NCBI GenBank assembly: GCA_003224075.1
Contig: QHYF01000008.1
Coordinates: 1 to 13,365 of the forward strand
From: Acidobacteriota bacterium
GTDB lineage: Bacteria; Acidobacteriota; Terriglobia; Acidiferrales; UBA7541
Reading direction: 5' to 3'
Length of the DNA stretch: 13,365 nucleotides
Shown here: in pieces, positions 1-7,791 of the stretch
Layout of the letters: each line of letters starts with the position of its first letter
How positions within the stretch are numbered: the first letter of the stretch is position 1
Translations under genes and position numbers: made by a program
Notes under the pieces: model-generated
The model's database searches: none
What the model saw: the letters and a program-made list of their open reading frames with translations, nothing else
Told to the model about the DNA's origin: nothing

Positions 1-697
1 AAGCGCTGGCAACGACGCGGCCGGCTTGCAACAGCACAATGCGCGAAGCGAGGAGCAAAGCTTCACGCAAATCATGCGTGACAAAAACGATTGTTTTGCC
101 CAGACGGTGCGCGAGAGCGCTGAATTCGCGCTGGAGCTCGGCGCGGGTGACGGGATCGAGCGCGCCGAAGGGCTCGTCCATAAGGAGAATCGGAGGGTCG
201 GCGGCAAGAGCGCGGGCGACGCCGACGCGTTGCCGCTGGCCACCAGAGAGTTCGCGGGGGCGGCGGCGGGCAAATTCGCGAGGATCGAGGCCGACAAGCT
301 GGAGCATTTCGTCAACACGGGCGGCGGTGCGGGTGGGATCCCATTTTTCCAAAGTGGGAACGAGGGCGACGTTTTCCGCAACGGTAAAATGAGGGAAAAG
401 GCCCGCCTCCTGAATGACGTAGCCGATGCCGCGACGAAGGCGGATGGGGTCCCATTCCATGGTGGAGCGGTCATGCACAAGGATTGAGCCATTCGAGGGC
501 AGTAGCATTCCATTGATCAATTTAAGGAAGGTGGTCTTGCCGCTGCCGCTGCGGCCGAGGAGAACGAGGGTCTCACCGCGAGGAATTGATAAGGAGATGT
601 TGGAGAGTACTGCGCCAGTAGGAATATCGTTTATGTGATACGACACATCGCGAAATTCGATGGTGTGCTTGAAAGAATCTGTGGTTTTCGCATTCAT
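1..697 (-). CDS. ABC transporter ATP-binding protein, OpuCA/EgtV type (3' end beyond window)
   Basis: This is the nucleotide-binding subunit of an importer, expected on the cytoplasmic face of the membrane. Reading leftward from ATG 697, 232 residues are present before the window edge. Walker A is at 48-56 (GRSGSGKTT), the Q-loop Gln at 96, the signature LSGGQ at 150-154, Walker B ILLMDEP at 170-176, the D-loop at 179-182 and the switch His at 208. The stretch GLFPHFTVAENVALVP (99-114) and the MDEPFGALDP block are typical of the quaternary-amine family (OpuCA, choline, EgtV) rather than of sugar or peptide importers. The core domain is almost complete; whether C-terminal CBS domains follow cannot be seen. 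The start is preceded only by a weak GGGG. The gene is divergent from egtB across 115 bp, so the substrate may be ergothioneine or hercynine (inference), but glycine betaine or choline is equally allowed by sequence. The permease and binding protein would lie further left. Confidence 0.9.
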   Translation of the reverse strand, partial: MNAKTTDSFKHTIEFRDVSYHINDIPTGAVLSNISLSIPRGETLVLLGRSGSGKTTFLKLINGMLLPSNGSILVHDRSTMEWDPIRLRRGIGYVIQEAGLFPHFTVAENVALVPTLEKWDPTRTAARVDEMLQLVGLDPREFARRRPRELSGGQRQRVGVARALAADPPILLMDEPFGALDPVTRAELQREFSALAHRLGKTIVFVTHDLREALLLASRIVLLQAGRVVASA

Positions 698-702
698 TTC
701 GA

Positions 703-731
703 TTGACAGCCCCAAATTCCGGAGCGAACAT
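703..731 (+). promoter_or_regulatory. Possible egtBD promoter (-35 TTGACA)
   Basis: A perfect TTGACA lies at 703-708 in the divergent gap. The matching -10 is unclear: the hexamer at 17 bp spacing (GAACAT, 726-731) matches only three of six consensus bases, and the better GTTAAT (732-737) is too far away. The 8-bp palindrome AACATGTT (727-734) overlaps this spot and could be a weak operator, but that is speculative. Confidence 0.3.
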
Positions 732-812
732 GTTAATGCATCTAGCCTCCCGTCGCCGAATTTTGGCGCATCCTTCGCGCGGAAGCCGCATCCAACAGAA
801 GGGGAAAACGCC

Positions 813-2144
813 ATGGGAGCTGTCGCCACCGCTGTCCGCATCCGCCACGATCTTCACACCCGCCTGTTCGACGCGCGATCACGGACCGATGAAGTATTTC
901 GGGTGGTGCGCGACGAGGCGATGTGCGACCGGCCGATTCCCCAGCGTCATCGTATTATCTTCTACCTGGGGCACCGAGAAGCGTTCGATTGGAATTTGCT
1001 GGCGCAGCGCGCGTTCGGACTGCAGTCATTTCATCGAACCTTCGATCAGCTTTTTGCGTTTGGAATTGACCCAACGGATGGCGGGTTGCCTTCGGACACG
1101 CCCGCGGATTGGCCGGAGCGCGAGGAGATCGAGGGCTACAACTGGCGACTGCGCAAGGAGTTAGATCGCGCCCTCGAACGCGCGCTGGCGCGGCCTGAGG
1201 AAGGGCACCCGCAGCTGATCCCGATGTTGCACGTGGCAATCGAGCATCGCCTGATGCATGCGGAGACGCTCGCGTACATGCTGCACATGCTGCCGTGCGA
1301 CAGGAAGATTTGCCTGCCGGAGCGGGTTGCGTGGAAGACGGCCAAGGTGAAGTCGCACCTGGTGGACATTGCCCCGGGGCGGGTGACGCTTGGTCTGCAA
1401 AGTAGCGCGGAAGACGAATTCGGCTGGGACAACGAATTTGGCGCACATGAGGTGGAGGTCGGGGAATTCGCCATCGACAATTACAACGTGACGAACCGCG
1501 ATTTTCTGCGATTTATCCAGGCCGGCGGCTACAAGGACCGTTCTCTGTGGAGTGACGAAGCCTGGGCGTGGAAGCAAAAGGAAGGGATCGAGCATCCAAC
1601 ATTCTGGAGGCGCGACGGAAACCTCTGGGTGTACCGCACGATGTTCGGCGAGATTCGTTTGCCGCAGGAATGGCCGGTTTACGTGAGCCACGCCGAGGCT
1701 GCCGCCTATGCGAAATGGCTGGGGAGAAGACTCCCGACGGAAGCGCAGCTTCATCGGGCCGCCTACGGAACACCGGATGGCGCGATGGAGCGCAGCTATC
1801 CGTGGGGCGAACAAGAACCCGATGACCGCAGAGGGAACTTCGACTTTCATTCCTGGGATCTTTCGCCAGTAGGAGCACACCCCGCGGGTGCGAGCGCTTT
1901 CGGTGTGCACGATCTTGTAGGGAACGGGTGGGAGTGGACGAGAACAGAGTTCGCGCCGTTTCCAGGCTTTACGCCAATGCCCTTCTACCCGGGCTACTCG
2001 GCGAATTTCTTTGACGGCAAGCACTACGTGATGAAGGGTGGCTCGCCGCGAACGGCCGCATGCATGCTGCGCCGTTCGTTCCGAAACTGGTTCCAGCCGC
2101 ATTACCCGTACGTCTACGCAACGTTCCGTTGCGTCGAGGACTAA
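813..2144 (+). CDS. egtB: EgtB-type iron(II) sulfoxide synthase (ergothioneine biosynthesis)
   Basis: EgtB is a non-heme iron enzyme that uses O2 to join hercynine to a thiol (cysteine or gamma-glutamylcysteine), giving a sulfoxide that a C-S lyase later cleaves to ergothioneine. The 443-residue protein has an N-terminal DinB-like domain (about 10-165) and a C-terminal formylglycine-generating-enzyme (FGE-sulfatase) domain (about 187-442). The iron ligands are visible: H54 in FYLGH, and H145 and H149 in the HxxxHxE motif EHRLMHAE. GNGWEW (371-375) and RRSFRN (420-425) are FGE landmarks. ATG 813 is preferred because GGGGAA lies 6 nt upstream and domain similarity begins soon after; an in-frame ATG at 660 would add 51 unlike residues. 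It ends 24 bp before egtD. No egtA or egtC is seen, which fits direct use of cysteine as in Chloracidobacterium EgtB (inference). There is no C-terminal methyltransferase, so it is not OvoA. A SenA-like selenoneine synthase is the main alternative. Confidence 0.9.
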   Translation: MGAVATAVRIRHDLHTRLFDARSRTDEVFRVVRDEAMCDRPIPQRHRIIFYLGHREAFDWNLLAQRAFGLQSFHRTFDQLFAFGIDPTDGGLPSDTPADWPEREEIEGYNWRLRKELDRALERALARPEEGHPQLIPMLHVAIEHRLMHAETLAYMLHMLPCDRKICLPERVAWKTAKVKSHLVDIAPGRVTLGLQSSAEDEFGWDNEFGAHEVEVGEFAIDNYNVTNRDFLRFIQAGGYKDRSLWSDEAWAWKQKEGIEHPTFWRRDGNLWVYRTMFGEIRLPQEWPVYVSHAEAAAYAKWLGRRLPTEAQLHRAAYGTPDGAMERSYPWGEQEPDDRRGNFDFHSWDLSPVGAHPAGASAFGVHDLVGNGWEWTRTEFAPFPGFTPMPFYPGYSANFFDGKHYVMKGGSPRTAACMLRRSFRNWFQPHYPYVYATFRCVED

Positions 2145-2168
2145 TCAAGCCAAGCCGGGGGAGATCCA

Positions 2169-3137
2169 ATGGCGACACCGTCACTTTCCCTGAGGCATGT
2201 GTCTGATTTCGCCGCGGACGTGCGCGCGAGCCTGACCAAGCCCGGACAGAGAGAACTTCCGTCGAAATATTTGTACGACGAAGTGGGCTCGGCGTTGTTC
2301 GAAACCATTTGCGTCCTGCCGGAGTATGGCTTGACGCGAGCGGACGCGCGGCTGCTGCAGAAACATGCGGGAGAGATTGTGCGACGGCTCCCGTCGCCGA
2401 TTCAGGTAGCGGAACTCGGGAGCGGCTCGGGAAAGAAGACGCGCTGGATCCTGGAAGCGCTCTCGAGAAGGCAAGAGATATATTACTACCCGATCGAAAT
2501 TTCGCCGTATGCGCTGGCGGCGTGCGAAAAAGAACTGGGACAGATCGATCTCGTAAGCATTGTCGGCTACGAGCAGCCGTATCTGGAAGGGCTGCGCGCC
2601 GTGGCTGAAGGACGCGAGGAGCAGGACCACCTGCTGGTGCTGTTCCTTGGGAGTACGATCGGCAACTTCGATCGCGAGGCGGGCGAAGAGTTTTTGCGCG
2701 AGATGAGGGCGTTTCTGCGTCCCGGCGATGCGTTGCTGCTCGGCACAGACCTGGAGAAGAGCGTCGAGCTGCAATTGCTCGCTTACGACGACGCGGCGGG
2801 CGTGACAGCGGCATTCAATATGAATTTGCTGGCGCGGATCAACCGGGAACTGGGCGCGGATTTCGATTTGAGCTGTTTCCAGCACGAAGCACGCTGGAAT
2901 TACGCGGAGCGGCGGATTGAGATGCATCTGCGCTCTCTGCGCCGGCAAACCGTGCGGATCCCGGCCGCTAGCTTGCGCGTCATGCTGGACGAAGACGAGA
3001 CGATTTGGACGGAAAGCTCGCACAAATACAGAGCCGAGGAAATTCCAGGCATGGCGGAACGCACTGGATTCCGGTGCGACGGCCAGTGGATCGACCGCGA
3101 ATGGCCGTTTGCTCAGAATTTGCTAATCGCTGAATAA
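2169..3137 (+). CDS. egtD: L-histidine N-alpha-methyltransferase (hercynine synthase)
   Basis: EgtD transfers three methyl groups from S-adenosylmethionine to histidine to form hercynine, the substrate of EgtB. The 322-residue protein has the usual family length. The SAM-binding motif is ELGSGSGKKT (82-91). Residues known to bind histidine in Mycobacterium smegmatis EgtD are all here, several at the same number: Y36 and Y53 (Y39 and Y56 there), N166 in FLGSTIGN, Y206 in LAYDD, M252 in RIEM, and the E282/S284 pair in TESS. This makes histidine methylation a firm call. The SD sequence GGGGGAG sits 5 nt before ATG 2169, only 24 bp after egtB, indicating one operon. The gene converges on the GH57 gene with 13 bp between the stop codons and no visible terminator hairpin. 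Confidence 0.96.
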   Translation: MATPSLSLRHVSDFAADVRASLTKPGQRELPSKYLYDEVGSALFETICVLPEYGLTRADARLLQKHAGEIVRRLPSPIQVAELGSGSGKKTRWILEALSRRQEIYYYPIEISPYALAACEKELGQIDLVSIVGYEQPYLEGLRAVAEGREEQDHLLVLFLGSTIGNFDREAGEEFLREMRAFLRPGDALLLGTDLEKSVELQLLAYDDAAGVTAAFNMNLLARINRELGADFDLSCFQHEARWNYAERRIEMHLRSLRRQTVRIPAASLRVMLDEDETIWTESSHKYRAEEIPGMAERTGFRCDGQWIDREWPFAQNLLIAE

Positions 3138-3150
3138 AATACGTGATTGA

Positions 3151-5289
3151 CTAGAACGATTCGATGCGCCAAACGAGGCGGAGGGACCAGGATTTTTGCG
3201 TGGTGAGGCCGGGACGCCAGACGGCCAGAATCTGCGAGCCCTGATAAACACGTTCGAAACCTTCCTCGGATTCCGAAACCGTTTCAATGGGCGCGACCCA
3301 GAATTCCTTCGCCAGCGGCGCGTGAAGGGCGATTCGTACTCGCTGCCAGCCGTCTTCCATGCGGAGAACGGGCGCGGGCAGCGTACCACTGAAGCGAAGA
3401 TTCGCGTGGCCCGCGGGCGTCTCAAAAAAACGGTCGGGCTCCGACGGCGCCAGGAGGTTGATGACCGACTCGATGCCGACAGCGACCGGTTGATCGAGAG
3501 GCTCCTTCAGCTTCAAGACGACCTCGCAGGCTACTTCACAACCATTGGGCGCGGGACCGAAGGAGTACTCCTTGATGAGCAGCAGCTTTGGCGCCGAGGC
3601 TTCACTCTTGCCGTGCAAGGCGAGAGAGTCCGCGCGAAAGAGCTCGACATCATGCGGATCGGAATTCTTAATAGTGAAGGCGCCGCCCGCGAAGCCGGCG
3701 TCTTCGCGCAGCTCCAGAGTTTCGTAATCGGCGTGCGTGCGCGACGGATCGAAAATCATGACGCGGAAGGCGTGGCGCGGCCAGCGGTCGTACCGGAGAA
3801 AACGTTCGAGCCCGGGCTCCTTGACGCGCGTCTGTTCGTGAATGGAAGCGACCGCGCCTGGGGCGGGATTCCCCGCGGCTTCGCGGAGGCGGGTGTGATA
3901 GGCCTCCGGACGGCGCAGGATGGAATTCACCAGCGTGGCGGCCGCGGGACGGAAATCGAACGCGGCGATGGTGCCGCCATCATTGGGCTTCAAGAGCGCC
4001 TGAGATTCGGGAGAGGTAAGGAGCAATTCGTTGGCGCCGTCGGCGTCGTAGTCGAGAAGTTCGACACGCGCGACGAGCGCGCCGGGAGTTTGGCGGTCGG
4101 CGACGGATTCCGCGCGAATGAGATTGCGCCAGGCGTCGGTGCGGAGATGCGGGGCATAGATCCCGCCGAAAATGCCGTGCCAGTAAGCGTCGTTGCACTG
4201 GGCGCGCAAGAGCAGATCACGCGCCTCGAGCAGCTCATTGGCGGCTTTCGAATCGTTCTGCCGTGAAGGCGCGGCGGCAAGGCACGCGGAAACGCGCAGC
4301 ATTTTTTTGTGCAGCAAATTCGATTCCGCGTACTTGCGAAAGAAGCCGCGCCAGGAGCCGCCACGAAGAAAGGCGAGGACTTCCGGGCGGGCGCTGAACT
4401 CATTCAGCACGGCGTGATAGCGCTGCCGGACGCGCGTCGGGAGCACCCACTCCATCATTTCCATGTATGAAGCGGCCGGGAGATCGGCGCGGCCGAGAGA
4501 AGTGTGCGTCGCCAGATATTCCCCCGGCGTGGAAATCTTCAGCCAATTCGAATTCTTCTCCAGCGCAGCAAAAAAATCCGCAAGCCACCCATTCTTGTAA
4601 CAATGGTCATGCGTTCCGGGCCAGACGCCGAACTTTTCCATGTCATCGCCCATGGCGGCGACGCCGCCGGGATGGACGCTCGCGGCGTCACGCAGGTAAG
4701 CGATGACGTCCCCGACTTTGCCAAAAGGGACGAGATAACGCAGCGCCTTCTGGCCGGGATAGAGCCACACGCATTGACCGCGGTCTTCCGCGATATAGGC
4801 GCCAAACAGTTCTTCGGGCTCGAAGCCGGCGGAAAGGAAGTGCATGTCATCAACGAGCGTGTAAGCGACATTTGCGGCGGCCAGCGCGCCGGGGAGCTGA
4901 GGCTCCCACACGCGCTCGGCAAGCCAAGCGCCGGACGGGAGCTGGCCGAAGTGTTTTTCGAGATAGACAGCGAGGCGCGTGATCTGTTCCCGCTGATCTT
5001 CGGGAGGAATGGAAATCAGGATCGGTTCGTAGAAGCCGCCGCCGACAAGCTCCACCTGGCCGCTTTGGACCAGTTTTTTCACGCGGGAGAAATACTCGGG
5101 CCGATGCACCTCGATCCAAGCGAGAAGCGGCCCGGAATAATGAAGGCCAACACGGACGCCGGGATAGGCTTCGAGGTGCTCCAGGAAAGGGAGATACGAA
5201 GTTTCGTACGCCCTTTCGAGGACATGTTCGAAATTGCCGCAAGGCTGATGCGCGTGGATGAGCAGAACGAGATGGAAATCCTGGGGCAT
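3151..5289 (-). CDS. Glycoside hydrolase family 57, 4-alpha-glucanotransferase / alpha-amylase type
   Basis: The protein is predicted to cleave and re-form alpha-1,4-glucan linkages in glycogen, starch or maltodextrins. The 712 residues begin with a GH57 barrel: HAHQP (12-16), GGGFYEP (83-89), the nucleophile region WLAERVWEP (122-130, Glu125 by comparison with the Thermococcus litoralis enzyme) and the acid/base region GDDMEKFGVWP (214-224, Asp215 or Asp216). A helical middle part (about 290-395, DUF1925-like) and a beta-rich C-terminal part (about 400-710, DUF1926-like) follow, the layout of the amylase/glucanotransferase branch rather than the GH57 branching enzymes. There is no signal peptide, so it is cytoplasmic and probably works in glycogen turnover. 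ATG 5289 is chosen because family similarity begins at residue 5; its SD is weak. It lies 132 bp downstream of the hydrolase gene on the same strand. Hydrolase versus transferase activity cannot be decided from sequence. Confidence 0.93.
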   Translation of the reverse strand: MPQDFHLVLLIHAHQPCGNFEHVLERAYETSYLPFLEHLEAYPGVRVGLHYSGPLLAWIEVHRPEYFSRVKKLVQSGQVELVGGGFYEPILISIPPEDQREQITRLAVYLEKHFGQLPSGAWLAERVWEPQLPGALAAANVAYTLVDDMHFLSAGFEPEELFGAYIAEDRGQCVWLYPGQKALRYLVPFGKVGDVIAYLRDAASVHPGGVAAMGDDMEKFGVWPGTHDHCYKNGWLADFFAALEKNSNWLKISTPGEYLATHTSLGRADLPAASYMEMMEWVLPTRVRQRYHAVLNEFSARPEVLAFLRGGSWRGFFRKYAESNLLHKKMLRVSACLAAAPSRQNDSKAANELLEARDLLLRAQCNDAYWHGIFGGIYAPHLRTDAWRNLIRAESVADRQTPGALVARVELLDYDADGANELLLTSPESQALLKPNDGGTIAAFDFRPAAATLVNSILRRPEAYHTRLREAAGNPAPGAVASIHEQTRVKEPGLERFLRYDRWPRHAFRVMIFDPSRTHADYETLELREDAGFAGGAFTIKNSDPHDVELFRADSLALHGKSEASAPKLLLIKEYSFGPAPNGCEVACEVVLKLKEPLDQPVAVGIESVINLLAPSEPDRFFETPAGHANLRFSGTLPAPVLRMEDGWQRVRIALHAPLAKEFWVAPIETVSESEEGFERVYQGSQILAVWRPGLTTQKSWSLRLVWRIESF

Positions 5290-5331
5290 GGGGGCAGTTT
5301 TTTCCCGCTTGACATGATAACCCGGCGCGCC

Positions 5332-5337
5332 ATTGTA
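5332..5337 (-). promoter_or_regulatory. Possible -10 element (TACAAT) before the GH57 gene
   Basis: On the minus strand TACAAT, five of six matches to TATAAT, lies 42 bp upstream of the GH57 start. No recognisable -35 sits 16-18 bp further up (CTGCCC or CCTGCC). The 11-mer TACAATGGCGC here is repeated exactly in the ferredoxin promoter at 7787-7797. Confidence 0.3.
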
Positions 5338-5421
5338 TGAGTTCGGGTCGCGTGGGCAGGCGCGAATCGCGCACCTCGATTGGATGCTTAAAGCGCGGCA
5401 ATGTGCGCAGGCGCGGTTCTT

Positions 5422-7197
5422 TCAAGGAGCGGTGTGCTTCAACACCCAATCGGAGACAGCGTTCAGGACCTCCGGGGCCATCGTCTCCAGAATGCCTCCG
5501 TATTCGGTAGGCGAGCCGGTTGGGCAGTGCTGGAAGAGGTGGTTCAAGCCAGGCAACTCGGCAGTTTGAAACTCCTTGTTGCCGCCTTCTTGCAGGGCTT
5601 TCTGGATTCCAGCGAGATTCTCCTTCGGCGCGATTTGCAGATCCTTTTCGCCATTGAGGGCGAGCAGGGGACACATCGTCTTTCGCAGGGCGGGGACAGG
5701 GTCATAATCGAGGAAGAACCGGAACCACGGCGAGGCCATCAAACGAACTTGCGCCTGGAGGGCTGCTGGCGGCAGCGAGGCACTCATGCCACTGGATTGC
5801 ACGAGGGCGTTCAGTTTTGATTCCAGTGCCGCCGGATCCTTTTCCTGACGAACGAGCGTGTAAGTTTGTTTGTCGAATTCGCGGGTCCTGGCAATCTGGC
5901 CGTCGTTCACACCGGCGGTCTTTAGGATCAACTCTGACTGGAGCAGCAGGGTGTCTTCTCCCTTCAGAGCGGGCCCCGCGAGCAGAACGACCCAGGCCAC
6001 ATCGTTCGAACGGGTTGCCACCATGGGCGCGATCATGCCGCCTTCACTATGACCGATGAGGCCAATTTTCTTCGGGTCAATTTCCTTGCGCGTTTTCAGG
6101 TAGGCGAGAACGGCTTCGGCGTCGCTCGCAAAATCAGCGGTCGTCGCGTTTGTGTAATCGCCGGTGGATTTGCCGATCCCGCGTTTATCAAAACGAAGAA
6201 CAGCAATGCCCCTTCGTGTGAGATGGTCGGCCAGCACGAGAAAGGGGCGATGTCCAACCAGGCTCTCATCGCGATCGTGCGGCCCGGAGCCGCTGAGGAG
6301 AATGGCGGCGGGAAACGGCCCTTTGCCGGGAGGAAGCGTGAGCGTGCCCGCGAGTGAGATCTTCGCGCTAGCATTCGCAGAGAGGATTTCCTCTTCCCGG
6401 TACGGGTAAGGCTTGGTTGGGTTTTGCGGGCGGATCAGTTCAAGGAGCTGATCCGAGCGCCGAAAATCCAGCTTCTGCTGCACGCCGCTCTGCGTCCAGG
6501 TTCCAGTGATTTCCGTCTTTGCGGGGTTCAGCGTGCCGTCATAAACACCGCTCACCACCGGAATTTCAAAATGGAAGGCAGATTCCTTCTGGCTCACCTT
6601 GACTGCGGGGAGGCCGCTGATGCCCTGGTCGGGGCTGTCGAGCGCACCGACGAGTTGCTTCCGATCATCATGCGAGACGTGAAGTTGGAAGCGGAGGCGC
6701 ATGCCGTTGCCCTCCATTGCGCCTTGCCATACCCATTCGGCGCTGGCGATTGCATCCGCTGGCTTTCGTTTGCCGGCCCCAGCAGCTTGGCGGTGGAAGA
6801 CGAGCGGCAAGCTGACGCTGCCTTGCACCCAAGCGCCATCGATGCTGCCATGATCGGTTGAAAACTTGCCTTCGTACGAAGCACCCACCGAAGACACCTT
6901 GAAACTCAGAGTGGAGGCCTGCTGCGCGAGTGAGGTTACTTCGATGCCGTAAACGCCTTGATCCAGGCTGTCGATTGTGGCTTTGAAAGAGCCGTCCTCC
7001 GCTTTCGAAACATGCAGAACGAGATGAAGGACTGCTTCTCCGGCCTGAAGCGAGCCGGCCCAGTTACCTTCGAGGGTAGGGGAGCTTCGCCGAGGTTGCG
7101 GTTTGTGAGTAGCTGGAGTCTGGGAGGAAGCAGTGGGGAATTGAGCGATGCAGGCCAGAGAAAAGGCCAAAGCCAGACTCCAGTTTCCAAACCTCAC
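5422..7197 (-). CDS. Exported alpha/beta hydrolase with duplicated N-terminal beta-rich module
   Basis: This is a predicted periplasmic or secreted serine esterase/peptidase-like hydrolase of unknown substrate. From GTG 7197 it has 591 residues: a signal peptide (about 1-25, hydrophobic WSLALAFSLACIA, cleavage near TAS/SQ), two related modules of about 90 residues (about 43-135 and 155-246), and an alpha/beta-hydrolase domain (about 277-591). The catalytic triad is visible: Ser384 in GHSEGG, Asp519 in NGEKD and His553 in PGLNH. The oxyanion region LLSGSGPHDRDE and RFDKRGIGKS are typical of COG1073-type hydrolases. The frame stays open to a TTG at 7335, but those 46 extra residues do not resemble a leader and would bury the signal peptide; GTG 7197 has GGGGG 6 nt upstream. 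GTG 7212 is another possible start. It lies downstream of the ferredoxin gene on the same strand, but the gap of about 213 bp suggests its own transcript. Confidence 0.85.
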   Translation of the reverse strand: MRFGNWSLALAFSLACIAQFPTASSQTPATHKPQPRRSSPTLEGNWAGSLQAGEAVLHLVLHVSKAEDGSFKATIDSLDQGVYGIEVTSLAQQASTLSFKVSSVGASYEGKFSTDHGSIDGAWVQGSVSLPLVFHRQAAGAGKRKPADAIASAEWVWQGAMEGNGMRLRFQLHVSHDDRKQLVGALDSPDQGISGLPAVKVSQKESAFHFEIPVVSGVYDGTLNPAKTEITGTWTQSGVQQKLDFRRSDQLLELIRPQNPTKPYPYREEEILSANASAKISLAGTLTLPPGKGPFPAAILLSGSGPHDRDESLVGHRPFLVLADHLTRRGIAVLRFDKRGIGKSTGDYTNATTADFASDAEAVLAYLKTRKEIDPKKIGLIGHSEGGMIAPMVATRSNDVAWVVLLAGPALKGEDTLLLQSELILKTAGVNDGQIARTREFDKQTYTLVRQEKDPAALESKLNALVQSSGMSASLPPAALQAQVRLMASPWFRFFLDYDPVPALRKTMCPLLALNGEKDLQIAPKENLAGIQKALQEGGNKEFQTAELPGLNHLFQHCPTGSPTEYGGILETMAPEVLNAVSDWVLKHTAP

Positions 7198-7410
7198 GCA
7201 GAACCCCCGCACGACAGCTTCAAGATGGTAGATGATTTGGAGCACAAAAGAGTTGGCATGATGCACGGGACGGAAGGGAGCGCAGTGCGGAATTGGCGCG
7301 AATCGAGGCCACCGCGCAGGCAGTTGATTTAGCAAAAAGCAGCGCGCCTAAGCGTGCCGCTCGACACTCAAGAAAGCCCAAGAAGGCTCGCCGCGCGCCA
7401 GAAGACTAAG

Positions 7411-7680
7411 CTACTTCCCCTGCTTTGCATACCAATCGGCATTGACGGGCGTGAAACTTTGCCACTTCTCCGGCAAATCTTCGAGCGCAAAGATGGCCGT
7501 CACTGGGCAGACCGGCACGCAAGCGCCGCAATCAATACATTCGGTCGGATGGATGTAAAGTTGCGTCTCGCTCTCAAAATTCGGTTCGTCCTTGCGCGGA
7601 TGGATGCAATCCACCGGGCAGACGTCCACGCAAGCGGTGTCTTTTGTGCCGATGCACGGTTCGGCAATCACGTAAGCCAT
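7411..7680 (-). CDS. 7Fe ferredoxin ([3Fe-4S][4Fe-4S], Thermus type)
   Basis: A small cytoplasmic electron carrier of 89 residues. By comparison with Azotobacter FdI, C9, C17 and C58 should hold the [3Fe-4S] cluster, C21, C48, C51 and C54 the [4Fe-4S] cluster, and C25 is the extra free cysteine. The PCIGTKD start and the segment [18 protein letters not shown] closely follow Thermus-type seven-iron ferredoxins. The loop between C25 and C48 has 22 residues, about eight more than in FdI, and the C-terminal tail is short. A strong SD (AGGAGA, 7686-7691) lies 5 nt before ATG 7680, and a near-consensus promoter lies further up. The gene is divergent from the TlpA/P450 group, so it could feed electrons to the P450 (inference); general low-potential electron transfer is equally likely. 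Confidence 0.96.
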   Translation of the reverse strand: MAYVIAEPCIGTKDTACVDVCPVDCIHPRKDEPNFESETQLYIHPTECIDCGACVPVCPVTAIFALEDLPEKWQSFTPVNADWYAKQGK

Positions 7681-7748
7681 TCGGATCTCCTATGTTCGGA
7701 CAGCGGGTCGGCGGCTCTTGTGACGAATCAGCACGACCGCAAAAAATC

Positions 7749-7775
7749 CTTATACCACGGGACTGCTCGAGTCAA
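7749..7775 (-). promoter_or_regulatory. Second possible ferredoxin promoter
   Basis: On the minus strand TTGACT (7775-7770) and TATAAG (7754-7749) each match the sigma70 consensus at five of six positions, but the spacer is only 15 bp, so this is weaker than the promoter at 7792-7820. Confidence 0.35.
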
Positions 7776-7791
7776 CAAGCAGCATAGCGCC

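Noticed and set aside
660..812. N-terminal extension of egtB from ATG 660
   Set aside because: The 51 extra residues do not resemble EgtB, overlap the ABC gene start, and lack a ribosome binding site; ATG 813 has one.
1161..2102. 313-codon minus-strand frame opposite egtB
   Set aside because: It is antisense to clear EgtB motifs and has no recognisable domain.
3196..4266. Long plus-strand frame opposite the GH57 gene
   Set aside because: It is antisense to a gene with intact GH57 features and shows no recognisable domain; long mirror frames are expected at this GC content.
4504..5340. Second long plus-strand frame opposite the GH57 catalytic domain
   Set aside because: It mirrors the conserved barrel motifs and has no family features of its own.
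7198..7335. TTG 7335 as start of the alpha/beta hydrolase
   Set aside because: TTG is a rare start, the added 46 residues are not leader-like, and the signal peptide begins at GTG 7197.
7293..7409. Small basic plus-strand ORF of 38 codons (TTG start, Lys/Arg-rich tail)
   Set aside because: The tail looks protein-like, but there is no ATG or GTG, the purine-rich stretch is too far from the TTG, and such short frames are common in GC-rich DNA.
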